Source: Grosmannia clavigera kw1407
Lineage: Eukaryota > Ascomycota > Sordariomycetes > Ophiostomatales > Ophiostomataceae
DNA: 64,000 bases
Assembly: GCF_000143105.1 (NCBI RefSeq)
Contig: NW_014040560.1
Coordinates: forward strand, 1,240,001-1,304,000
Direction of reading: 5' to 3'
Position numbers and translations under genes: made by a program. Shown here in pieces: positions 47,381 to 59,100 of this stretch; position 1 is the stretch's first letter; each line of letters starts with the position of its first letter. Under the pieces are notes generated by a model, which did no database searches, was not told the DNA's origin, and worked only from the letters and a program-made list of their open reading frames with translations.

Positions 47381-48625
47381 TAATGTCAGGGAGTAAGAAA
47401 AGAAAGAAATAGACACATCCCAAACGAACGAGAAATACATTACGTGGGTATAGCTCGGGGACGGGAGGTATCTTATAGGATCCAGGGGGTCGGCTTGTTG
47501 TATTGACACTGCGACTTTACAGGCGTTTGATGGGAGGGCAACCGGATGAGAACATGGGAAAATGACGGGAAACGGACCACACACACATTATGGCTTGCGC
47601 GCGGAACGCGGAGGGATGCTATTGTTTCTACGATCTTGATATAAGCGATTAGGTGCCCAGAAATGCAGAAAGACGCCGAATTTCCATATAATCCCGTTTA
47701 ATCAACGATACACTACGACATCAACGATCAAGTACTTGGCTTCGGTGCGGTATATGCTTTTTCTTATATTCTCCCCGAGACGACAGTCCCTACTCAGAAA
47801 AGTGAATGATAAAATCGACAGTTGGTGAATGATAAGGTGTCGACTCGCTTGCTGCCCAGACCTAGACCTGCCTGTCCTCTAATGTTCCTCCTATTCTTCA
47901 CCTAACTTATAAAATGGTAAATCATCGACATATAGGAAGCAAAACGCATCAGCAAACACATCAAATACAGACTGTCATAATTAAACAAGAATATCGAGCC
48001 TTCCCGTGCCCCTTTTACTTCCAAATGCGCAACGAAAATCAAAGGAAACCCACTTGAATCTGTGGGCAGGAAGCGAATACAGGACAAAAATACAAAATAA
48101 TGGCGAAGAAATCTCACCTCTCCCACATACACTTTATATCTTCTCACCATTTCTTCCACCATCCGCCTCCTTGTTTGGTTTGTAGTACAGCATCGGCTCG
48201 TTGGATGTGGTTTTTGGTTGTGCCCCCTCGTCATGCCTCCACCTCCCTTCTCCTCGCGCACCGCAAACCTGAAAAGAAGCGAAACATCGGTAATAGATTC
48301 GCCTGAAAAATAATATAAAAAATCGCAACAGTGTGACAGTATGAAAGCCGTTCAGAGTCGGTGATCGTAATAAAAAGGTGTAGTAAGGCCAGCGGTCATG
48401 ACGAGGTGGGACACGATATTACTCGAGGGGCGTGCGAGGAAAGAAAAACCGGTTTCTCTGCAATCGTCGGAAATCGTCGCGGGAGTAGGGAGAGCTGATA
48501 ACGAGCGGATGGGACAGTAGCGATGTGGAAGTAGTCGGAACATAATCCGACATTCCTCCGTCGGCCATCGTTCGGGTATATATAAGTAGCGAAACAAAAG
48601 GAAAGTAAGGAAGCTGCTTGCACGT
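47381..48625. other. convergent intergenic region, DUF3716 gene and G-alpha
   Basis: No gene seen. AT-richer sequence, probably the 3' flanks of both genes. Confidence 0.5.
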
Positions 48626-49880
48626 TTAGATCAGACCACAAAGCCGCAGGTTTTCCTGGATGATGATATCTAGCGCAATGTCAGTATCGGGTTCGCACGC
48701 AACACCATCGACGACGGGCAGGCGACATACCATTGACAGCGGCCATGACGAAGCGGATCTGCGTCGTGTCTGTGGCGCAAGTAAAATGGGTGTAGATCTG
48801 CTTGGACTCGTGCTGGTTCAGGTTGACGAAGCGGTTGAGGATGTAATCGCAGGCAGCCGCGTAGTCATCACCACCCTCGTAGTCGGGGAAGTAGTTCTTC
48901 ATCGGGCTGACTGGAAGCTTCTCCTTGAACCGATCAATCTTGTTGAGGAAAAGAATGATGGATGTCCGGACAAACCACCGCGAGTTGCAGATGGAGTCGA
49001 ACAGCGTCAGGGCTTCCTGCATACGGTTGACTGTCTCGTCCTCGAACAGAAGCTGGTCGTACTCGGAAATAGCGACCAGGAAGAGAATCGTTGTGACGTT
49101 CTCAAAACAATGGATCCACTTCTTCCGTTCGGACCGCTGGCCACCGACGTCGAACATACGATATGTCAGGTCGCCGATAATAAATGTCGTCTCGGTGATA
49201 CCGGTGGTCTTGACACGCGATCGCAGCACGTCTTGGTCGTCGGGCATGTAATCGGGCGCGGCGATGCGAGTGATGTTGTCAAAGTAGCTAACGGCATAGG
49301 TAAGTGGCTAGGACATACAGTGGCAAGCGCTTTGCGACGGGCAACTTACTATCGGGCGGAGTCGTTCAACTGGTACTCGCGTGACCGCTTGAAGCAGTCC
49401 TGAACACCGCGATCCTTCCACAACGCCTCAATGGCATTGCCAACCTCAGGCGGCAGGACCTCACCTTCAATCTGAGCCGGCTGCATGAAGATGGTCTGCA
49501 CATGGTACTCCATCCGCTGGTCCTCCAAGGGGAGCTCTAGCGACTCCATGGCCTCGAGGATGACGCGCATCGACTGTACGGTATTGCTGTAGATGATTTC
49601 TTTGAACGATTCCCGCTCGTCGCGCGAGTATCCGCCCTCGTGAATGAGCTTCATCTGCTTCAAGATGGTCGACTTTCCGGATTCACCAGCACCTGTAGCG
49701 ACGAGTCAGCACTCTGCCAAAGCGATTCGTGACAATGACTCGGTTCAGGCGGAGCAACGTACCCAGAAGGAGCATCTTGATCTCATTTCGTTGTTGCATG
49801 CGGTCGCGCTTCAGCTGGTTCTCAATCTCCTCGTTCCGGGCCTTGCCCTCCTTCTCCTCCACGCTCAATCCACAACCCAT
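48626..49880 (-). CDS. gna1: heterotrimeric G-protein alpha subunit, group I (GNA-1 type)
   Basis: Transmits signals from G-protein-coupled receptors, including pheromone and nutrient receptors, at the plasma membrane. Exons on the minus strand: 49880-49763, 49692-49350, 49287-48731, 48669-48626, giving 353 residues, the canonical length. The N-terminus MGCGLS has Gly2 for myristoylation and Cys3 for palmitoylation. GTP-binding motifs are complete: P-loop GAGESGKST (split by intron 1), RSRVKTTGI (switch I), DVGGQRSE (switch II), FLNKIDRF and TCATDT. The C-terminus CGLI keeps the Cys that is ADP-ribosylated in Gi-like subunits. The last exon is only 44 nt. It is close in sequence to Neurospora GNA-1. 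Upstream lies about 4 kb without another gene. Confidence 0.97.
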
Positions 49881-52800
49881 CTTAACGGTTGGAGGTGTGT
49901 GTAGACGCCCAAAAGAATCGAAAAAAGCCGTCGGTCCGATTACAGACGAAGAATGAGCGAAGCCAGACAGGACGGTGAGCGATACTGTTGAGTTTGTTAG
50001 TTTGCTTTGCCCACACGTGCAGGAGCCGGTAGCAAGAAGTGGAAGGTGACTGGGAAGAAAAGGCGATCGTAATTGTTGGAAAAGGGGTTGAGCGCGAGGA
50101 AGGAAAGTCGCCGTTTCGATGCGATAAATCGGACAATTGATGTGCAAGACAGCGCAGGATGGCGCGAGGTGAATGGTAGCAGGGCGCCGATTGCCTGGCT
50201 GTTTACACTTACCCGTCAAATGGGTGTACTCGATTAAGCGTTTGACCGAAGGGATAAGGCGGCTCGCTGAGAACCAATCCGACCTGTGATACAACGGCGA
50301 AAAAAGAAGAACCCCGATGTCGATAGTTGTCGAGATGGCGGAGAATGGGGGTGAGGGAAAAAGAAGAACCGAAAATAGGGAACGAGAAAGAGGAGACTAA
50401 AAAAAAGAGCGAAATTCAGCGGCAGATAGACTAAAAGGAGGTTGGGTGTGTGGTGGTGGTGATGGTGAGAGACGGTGTGGACGGGAAAGGGAAAGGGGAG
50501 AGAGAGAATTGGCGAGAAGGAAGGGTGGAGGAAAGACGGGAGATTATTGGTGGTGGAACAGATGAGAGGATGGTTAGTTGGGGGAAGACGACCGAAAAAA
50601 GAGCGCTAAGATGATGGTGGGTTAATGAGCAGACAGGCCATAACTGGACGCAACGGCTTAGCCGGCGGAAAGGGGTTCTGCGCTCGTATACCAACCACAC
50701 TGTACGGAATTAGAGTAGCGATAGGTATGGACGAGTCGACAGTGCGCTCCGTGCAAATTACATAGTATATCTCCCGGGGCTGTCCTTACGGATACAGGCT
50801 GCAGGTTAGCGGGGTCCCACACCCTAACCGGGTAGGCTCCAGAGGGCTAACCGGATTTAAGGACGGAAGTTAGTTGACGAGATGCTGTAGGCCTGTACGC
50901 CGTAGGTACCATGGTAGTGTCTATCTTACGAGCAGGCGATTGAGGCAGGGCAGCGGTACGTAGTGGAAGCTTGTATCTTACGAGCAGAGGCGAGCAGAGG
51001 CCTGCAGAGGCAGAGACACAGGATGGGAACGATTTGCACAGGAGGCAAGGGACGCGGGGCGAATGGTGGGCCAAGACGCAGGCTGCACGCGCTTATGCAA
51101 GTGTCCAGCTGTGCTTGCTGCTGCGTGCGACCCCGTGCAGCTCTTTGCCGGTTGACAAACGGCTAGACGGGAGCAGTTACTGCAGGCCGAGGGGGCGGCC
51201 AGTGACGCAAAGACAGATGGGCGCCATGGTCAGATGTACCCTGTACCCCATCCATGGCCATGCTCGGGCCTCTGGCGGTCCCAAGAACGAGTTGGCGCCG
51301 TCTTGTCAGCCAATGGCCTCGGGGCTTGATCCTGGAGATGCATTGACAGGTACCCTGTACCTGAGGACCCAGCATATCTTTCTCGGACACTCGTGCGAAG
51401 CGGCACAGCTCGGCGAAACGGTCTCACCATGTGTCGAGATACAGGTGTGGTTCTGCATTAGGGCGCATCGCAGCTGCCTGTGCAGATCGACCCATTGTGA
51501 ACTGCGGCGAGGGAGGGAGATGCGCGACGGCAAGGAGAGTCATTACTCACCTGCAGAGGAATAATATTAAAAAAGGGGGGGCCCTCTCCCAAAGACCCCA
51601 AAGCCTTTACCTTGTCGGGGTCCACTTTTGGCACTTGGAGGTTTTGTTTTCTTTTGTTTTGTTTTTAATGATTTATAACTCCATCGTCTCTGACTCCTTG
51701 GCACAATCCGGCTAGCCCCTCCCTTCCAAAACTGCTTGATCGCACGGAGTGTTGTCGCCAGACCTGGTTCAGCTCTACATAGTACCGGACATTTCTCTCC
51801 CCATTATGGCAACATTGTGAGACATGGAGGCATGAAGTGGATGACGACAGCCAGAAATCCAGACTCTTCTCTCTTTTCTGTCGAATGTAAAGAGCGAACC
51901 GAGCTCTTCGGCCGTCTATTTCGGCGCCCAGGGGGGCTTTGGAGTGCTCCGTAAATTGTCAGATGTACGGAGTACATATACGCCGTATCCGAAGTACGTG
52001 CACGACTATCGTACTCAAAGTAAGGAGGCGCAAGAGGACGCCATGGGACGAATACTTCGCCAGCTCTGTCTCAAAGCTCTCATCGTCGATCGAACCTGTC
52101 GCCAGACCCTCTCCAGCCTCGAAATGGCAGCTCTGTCCGATAATGCGGGCCTGTTGTGCTCCGTCTGCACATTTCACGCCCATTTCTCCCTTGCTGCTGC
52201 GCCGGCTCTTTGTGCCATTGTGACGAGGTTTTTTTTCCGGTTGGCAGCCCTCGGACGAGACGTGTTTTTCGTAATATCATACAGCCCCCCGGATGCATAT
52301 CCCACGAGCTGCCTGCGACTGGCCGCAACCATGCCACCACGTTTCGCCAGAGGTGCTCTGTAGGTGGATAGGGGACATGGAGAATGGAGAGGGTCCACCG
52401 CTTTGACGCAGACGGAGAGTGCTTGTGTGGACATGGCGGAGCTTGGATTTGATGAATATGACCTGCGCAAACTCTACAAGCAGGTGATTTTGCTGGATGA
52501 AGCACATCCTCTTTGAATCCGCCAATCCCCTTGTCCGACTTCTATTCTGGAAGCCAAGGTTTGTGCAATGGGCAGCCAAACAGGGTTCCCAGTTTCTGAG
52601 GTTTCTGGTTGCCAGCTTCGGTTTTTTGGTTTCCGGTTTCCAGTTTTCCCGTTTTCCCGTTTGGACTTTTTATTTCGTTTGGTCGGCGACATGTGGCCAT
52701 GCTCGGCATTGGGAGAGGAGGAGTCGGGACAGCAAGGGATCGAAACGTTGCCCTGACGAGAACCGGTGTTTCTTGACACGACTGCAACGTATAACCTGAC

Positions 52801-53883
52801 TTTTGTTTTGCACAACCCATGGCGAGCAAATGAAAAAGTGAAAAATGATGACATTGAGCTAGGCCTATTCCGAGCAGCGGAAGCAACACAACGGCAGCAG
52901 AGCATACCTAGCTCAATTTTCTAGAAGCTGTATTACGCATACTCGTAAGACACAGACGAGCAAACGCCTCGCTGCCGGCACGGACGGACACAGCGGCGCA
53001 CAAAGACGCAATGGCGGCCAGCAATATTCAATAAGCGACCGAGCAAGTTGGACACCCCGTTCTCGTATCTTACATGTGTGGATGTGGAAGTGGAAGTGGA
53101 TGTAGATACTTTGCGCGTCGTATGTCGTGGCCGGCAGTAGCAGAGGATCAGAGAAGCAGGGCGGCTCCTTCTGGAAAGCTTGCCTATCTGCCGAATTCTC
53201 GCTTCTGCCTTGACAGAATGCATACGACGGACGAGCACAAGTCATGAGGAGGGAGGATAGGATCCGCGATGCCGCCAGCCGTCCCTAGAGCGAGACTTAA
53301 TAAGACAGCAATATATGATTATTACTCCGTACGGAGTAGTCGCCGAACCAGGTCTCCCTTCCCTCCGTCTCGACAAGCTGGCTCTGTTGTTGGTGCATCT
53401 TACTTTGTACTTTTTCCCCTTTTCGTTCTTTCTTCTGGCGATCAGCGCCTGCTTTAGGGGCAACCGCCTGCTTTATAGCGGGCTAGGCGCCCACTAGCAC
53501 CGCCAGCCACTCACCGTGCTGTTCCTTGCAGCACCCCCCCTTCTCCAAACTCAATCGGGCGCCGGCTCTTTTTCTTTGTGGCTAAACGCTCGTTTTCAGC
53601 TCTACCTGTCGTCCGCCAATGAGTCTTGAGGCGCAGAGGCAAAAGTGGGGCGCAGCCCGAAATCGCCAACTTCAACATCTCATGGCTGCCGATGTTGTCC
53701 TCGTCGATACCACGAGTAACGACCTCTGCGAGCGCGGCTTTCTCCACGTCCCGTCTTCCGCTTATAAACTCCCGGTCACAAGCCTCACGCCTGTGCGACT
53801 GTGATTAGACCTGGAGAGCCAGTGTTTTCGTTATTGGCCCTTTGCCGCGCCACAACGTCGTCTCTGTGGACGCGCCCGACGCC
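49881..53883. other. 4-kb gene-free divergent region (G-alpha / Smr protein)
   Basis: No gene can be supported. On the minus strand, about 50340-50560 is strongly pyrimidine-rich (GA-rich as printed), which fits the start or leader region of G-alpha. Further out it holds TACATAGTA (50759, 51776), GTATCTTAC (50973, 53065), TACGGAGTA (51966) and the palindrome at 53321-53338. Confidence 0.5.
53321..53338. repeat. palindromic element ATTACTCCGTACGGAGTA, copy 2
   Basis: Identical over 18 bases to 44916-44933, while the flanking sequences differ. It sits about 550 bp upstream of the Smr-protein start. Confidence 0.9.
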
Positions 53884-54871
53884 ATGGCTTCTTCAGCCAT
53901 TCCCATGACACAGCTGGGCGAGCGGTGTAAGTCACTGGCCCCTCCCTCTCTTCCGACTCGTGCCTATGGTTTCTTTTTTCTGGGCGAGCTGCTGTTGCTG
54001 ACCGTACTCTCTCAGCCTTCAACCACAGCGCCGGAAACGACGCTGAGGCGGAATATGACCGTCTGCGTGACCTCGCCCGTCAGGAGGCTGCAAAGCGCAA
54101 CTCCTGCTTTGACAAGGTGAGTTTTTGCTGTGGCCTTGGTCGTGCCGTTGGTCGTTTCCGATTCGCAGCCCCCCCTCGTCCGTGGCTGACCGCCTCTCTT
54201 CCACCCGACAGTCTCACCAGGCGTACGAGCGCGGCGATGGGGCCAGCGCCAAGACCCTCTCGACCGAGGGCAAGCGCCATGCCGCCGCCATGGACGACTA
54301 CAACCGGCAGGCGTCGGAGTACATCTTCCGGGAGAACAACGCGGTGAGCCGGGTGGCCGGCGACACCATTGACCTGCACGGGCAGTTTGTCGAAGAGGCC
54401 GAGCGGATCCTGGAGCAGCGGATCCGCGCAGCCCAGTCGCAGGGCCAGACGCACCTGCACGTCATCGTTGGCCGCGGAAACCACAGCGCCAACCACGTGC
54501 AGAAGATCAAGCCGGCGGTCGAGAAGCTGTGCGGCGAGCTGGGCCTGCAGTACGCCACCGAGGAGAACGAGGGCCGGGTGTACGTCAACCTGCAGGGCGG
54601 TGCCGTCAGCGGCGTCCCGCCCCTGCCGCAGCAACCGTCGGGACATCTGGGCGGGTACGGCGGTGGTGGCGGCGGCGGCTACCAGCCGCAGTCCCAGCCC
54701 AACTATTCGGCCGCGGCTGGCCAGCAGCAACATCACGACCAGCACCAGCAACACCAGCAGCATCAGCAGAACCAGCAGCAGCAGGGAAACGACCAGCTCG
54801 AGCAGGAGATCGAGCAGGCTGTCGGCAAGTGCCTGCCGAAGCTTCTGCGCGGCTGCTGCACGATTATGTGA
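53884..54871 (+). CDS. DUF1771-Smr domain protein with C-terminal CaaX-like motif
   Basis: Smr domains bind or cleave nucleic acid; fungal members of this layout (such as yeast YPL199C) are poorly characterised. Exons 53884-53926, 54016-54116 and 54212-54871 give 267 residues. The DUF1771 helical region is at about 20-80 (EYDRLRDLARQEAAKRNSCFDKSHQAYERGDGASAKTLSTEGK, both sides of intron 2). The Smr domain follows at about 95-170, with the two core motifs DLHGQFVEEA and HVIVGRGNHSANHVQKIKPAVEKL. A Gly run and a Gln/His-rich stretch lead to an amphipathic end terminating in Cys-Thr-Ile-Met, which fits a CaaX prenylation box preceded by another Cys. The first intron lies after only 14 codons, and the start is the first ATG. 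Confidence 0.92.
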
Positions 54872-55348
54872 CTGTGTCGTATTTGATTGGTCTATTTTAT
54901 TTTATTTCCCCACAAGGGCTGCACACATCTTTGGATAGGACTGCGCATTTGAACTGGATACTGAGCCACATAGCTCGCCTAGGGACGGCGTTTCCCCTTC
55001 TTTTTTTGCTCTTGTCGTACACGCGATATGTCGGCAAGATTGGGGCCCGGGACAGGATAGGAATGTGGTCATTTCGGCGGGAGAGTGTGATGGGATCTAT
55101 GCCGCAGGTGGTCGTCCAGAGCGACACCACAGGTGGACGGCAGAATGACACTTGCTGTGGTGACGGGACATGTGCACGTAGCTTTTGGGCAAGACCGATC
55201 TAGCATTCCGTCTCCCTATATCAAGACAAATGAGAAATATCCTTTTATACAATGCAAGAAAAGGCGGGCGGGCGGTGGCAGGAGGGGTGTAGTCTCCGGT
55301 GCCACTCCTCTCATCGGCCGCCTCTCATGAGGGTCGCTTCGAATGTGC
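54872..55348. other. convergent intergenic region, Smr gene and MIC10
   Basis: No gene seen; 3' flanks of both genes. Confidence 0.5.
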
Positions 55349-55688
55349 TTATGCGGTCTTCCGGATGTCCTTGGCGGCCTGCTTGAGGGCCGAGTTGCAC
55401 TCCTCGTAGGCGCGGCCGGCGCCGAAGCCGACGCCGATGACGGCCGGCCAGGTTCTCCGCTTGAAGAGAAGGACGGAGAAGACGACGCCGAAGCCGAGGC
55501 CGAGAGCCGACTTGATGACCAGGTTGGACAGGCAGTGGTCCCACTGCGCGGCATCAATTTAGTGAGTGGTCTCTGACATTACGAAGCTTGTGCAAGCAGA
55601 ATGGTCACACCTTCTCGTTCAGCAGGGCCTCGCTGACGGGCCGCGAAACCACGCTCCGTACTGGTGCCGGGGCGGAAGAGTCAGACAT
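55349..55688 (-). CDS. mic10: MICOS complex subunit Mic10
   Basis: Small inner-mitochondrial-membrane protein that bends membrane at cristae junctions. Exons on the minus strand 55688-55611 and 55543-55349 (67-nt intron) give 90 residues, the usual family length. Two membrane segments form a hairpin: SALGLGFGVVFSVLLF and WPAVIGVGFGAGRAY. Each carries the glycine-rich (G-x-G-x-G type) oligomerisation motif, joined by the positive loop KRR. The N-terminal half has SEALLNEKWDHCLSNL, a family hallmark that spans the intron. It is too short and too interrupted to be found by ORF length alone. Confidence 0.95.
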
Positions 55689-56194
55689 GGTCGTGATGTG
55701 GCGTGACGCGGAGTCTGGAGGAGACGAAAGGCCGGCGGCGGCAAAGCGGAAGAAAAAACGCAACGGAAGCTGCCGGGAGTGTGTCCAAGGCCAGGATTAG
55801 GAATTGGCAGTCCAACCGGACGAGAAGGGGGAACGGAGCGGGCGAAACCAACCTCGATGGCGAACAATGTCCGGTGGGTGACGGCTGCGTTGAGACAGAC
55901 ACACAGGGGTTGGGAGAGGTCGTGAGAACGGTTGGTTCGTCGCTAGAGAATCGCGCAAACGCGGACCAAACCGGCTATATTTTTTTCGCGCTCATTCGAC
56001 AGAGGTCCGAAGGCGGTGAGCCAGGCTGTAGGGTGACGGGCAGCTATCTGGATAGACGCCGGCAGAATTTTCGATCTTTTTTTCCTCAGCTTCACTTTCT
56101 GGCAGAGCCGATACTTTCTTTCATTTCGGCTTGTTTCAATCGACTCTTCTTTTTTTTGGCTTCGTCCTCGGCATCTCAACAATCCCCATTGACA
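55689..56194. promoter_or_regulatory. divergent promoter region, MIC10 and URB2
   Basis: No gene. A T/C-rich stretch at about 56070-56165 directly before the URB2 start fits a fungal leader. Confidence 0.4.
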
Positions 56195-59100
56195 ATGGCT
56201 GCGGCCGCGCTCTTGAAGACAGCCCGGTCTCTGGATCAGAGCGGCCCCGAGACGACAGCGGCCAAGCTCGAGCGGTTGTGGGCTGCCCTGGCAGCGTCAC
56301 TACTGCCGACAGTCACTGTGACTTCTACGCGTCTGAGGAGGTGGCGCTGCGGTGGATGCTCAAGAACACGAGCGGCTCGTCGGCCGAGGCCGAGACGCTT
56401 CGCCGGTGGCCATTGACGTGGCACATCTTAGGCTGTCTCTTTAGGCGCATTCCGCTCTTCACGCTGGCCAAGACGCTGGCCGACCGACGCTTTGTGGCGG
56501 TGCTGCAGCAGACGGCGTTGGAACTGGGCGGGAGGCCGAAGGCGAGCGAGAGCGAGAGTGAGAGTGAGAGCGAGAATCCCCGGAAGAGAAAGAAGTGGCA
56601 GGCAGTCAGATTCGACCTGGAGGCGCTGCAGAAACCACGGCAGCGGGTGTTGTCGGCAGGGGCACTCTTTGGGGCGCTGCGCGTTCTATTAGGGCGTCTG
56701 GACGAGGTCAAGACGGCGTCTTGGAGCCAGGGGAGCCTGTACGCTTCGCACGACCGGATCGGGGCCGAGCAGATCAAGTCGTTCTTCTGCACATCGGGCA
56801 CCGATGCGATGACGCTGCTGGTGCCTCTGCTGCAGGTGTGCCGACTGGCTCTGACGACGAGGGACGACGGTGACAAAGAGAACAAAGACGACGACGACCA
56901 GGCGGGCTGGATCACGACCTTTTCGGCTCTCTGGGACCTCCGGCTGCAGAGCCCGACCGACGCGCCAGCAGTAGCCCTGAACATGACGCTGGAAGGCTGC
57001 AGCATGCTGCGTGAGCTGCTCGCTGTGCCTGGCGCAAAGGGGCGGCAGTGCTGGGCGGCGGGCCTGCAGCGGTTCCTGACCAACAACATGGTGCTACCGG
57101 CGCGTTCGGCCTATCTGAACCACAAGGACCTGCACACACTGGAGCTTGCGTGCGACAAGCTCAAGGGCCACGAGGTCTTGTTGCCGGTGCTGTTCCTGCT
57201 GGCGGTCCAGGCGCCACGCATGGTTGGTGGTGGTGGTGGTGGTGGTGCGGCAGCGGCGACGAGCCGAGACAACGAGCGGTGGCTGCAGGTGGTCTTTGAC
57301 GCGATGCAGCAGCCGCTACTGCCAGCCGTGCAGGGGCGCAACTCAATCCTGGCCAGGCTGCTGGACCTGGCGGCACAGCACGAGGCCTCGCCGGCCCGCG
57401 AGAGCCTACAGGCAGTGTGTCGGCGGGCGGCTATGGCTTCGAGCAAGGACGAGGGTCGAGGGACGACAGACTGGGGTCTGGTGGCGTCGGTGGCTCGCTG
57501 TGATGCCGACGCGTTTCTGGTGGCGCCGGCTGGCGATCAGCTGCTGGACGACCTGCTGCAGGACCTGGCGACGTGTCGGCCGACGCTGGCGGCTGACCGG
57601 CAGTCCGTGTCCATCTTTCTGGTCGCACTCGCACGGGGATCGGCCAAGGCCCACAGCCTGCCGGCTTTTATCGGGCGTTGGTGTACAGGTCTCAGCCAGA
57701 GCGGCGACGACAACGTCTGGCTGGATCGAGCCATCCGTACGGCCGTGGCCGACGTGCTGCAGACGGCGCTGACGAAGACGCAGCTGCTGGAGCTGCTAGA
57801 CCAGCTGGACGGAGCCTCGGCCGTGTGCAGGCTGGTGGTTCTGGACGCCGTCGGTGCGGGCATCCGGCTCGAAGAGTACGAGGACGCCGTGGGCAGCCGG
57901 ATGGCCGAAGCCGTGGTTGGCGCGGACGTGTCTCTAGTGGTGTCTAGTTCGATTCGGGCGATTCGCTGGCGTCTGATCCGGCGGTCGCTCGGCTGGCTGG
58001 ACCCGGCTGCGGCCATGAGCCTCTGGATGGCCGTGCAGAAGCAGCTGGCCAAAGAAGAAACGGCGATGCTGGGCGAGCTCACGTTTGAGGCGCTCGTCTG
58101 CGCGTTTGCCTTTTGGATGGCGCTGAAGAACAGCAGCGGCACGGCCGAGCAGGACGCTCGCAACCTCACCTGGGCGCTTTTTGGTCAGTTTCAGGGCGCA
58201 CTGGCTGGTTTGGTGGACGAGGCCGATCAAACGGCGGTCCGGCTGGAGCTGACACAGCGCGTGGCTGCGCACGACGACAGCAGCTGCTTCGACTTTGACT
58301 CCCGAGCGGCCACGCTGGCGACGTACCTGGCCTGGATGCTGTGTGGCTCGTCGCGTTTTGTCGAGTATGTATTCCCGTTTCTGGCTCTGTTTCCGGCTAT
58401 GACTGACTCTTCGGTGTTGTGTTATAGCGAGATGACGAGGAGCAGCAAGGAGCGGTCGGTGGTGGTGTTGGACCTGTTGTTGCCGTGGCAGTCTGGGGCT
58501 GTCCTGACGCTGGACGACAAGGCTGCCGGCATGATGACGGAGCGGTACATCCGGCAGCTGGAAGAGGCCAGTCGTCCCGGCGGACAGCAGTGGCTTGAGG
58601 CGACCGGCGGGCTCTTGCGCACGCCGGCAAGTCTGCTGCCCCGTCGCCTGCGCGAGCGCGTGATGTCGGCGCTGCTGCCGGGCGAGAAGCCAGTCAGGGA
58701 CCAACTGCATATGTCGGTCGAGGACGCCGTGGTGGTGCTGGATTTACTGATCCGCGTGACCCGAGAGCGAATGGCCGGCGACATGGACCTCGACCGACTC
58801 GTATGGCTCGGGATGGTGGTCGAGGCCACGGCCGCGTCTGTGGCCCTGCCGTCTGCTCTCGGGCTCATGGACCGGTACCGCTGCATCGTGGTGGCGGTGC
58901 TCCAGCACAGCTTGGGCGAGGCCATGTTCGAGCGGGTCTCGTTTTGGGTGGCTGCTGACAAAGCATCGGCTGTGCTGCGACTCATCTTGTTGCAGGCCGT
59001 CCTGCTGGCCACAGCGAACACACCGGCGGCCAGCAAGCTTGGCGTGGCACCGGTAGAACGGGCCCGGGAGGCGCTGGCCGGACTTGTCGTTGCCGTGCTG

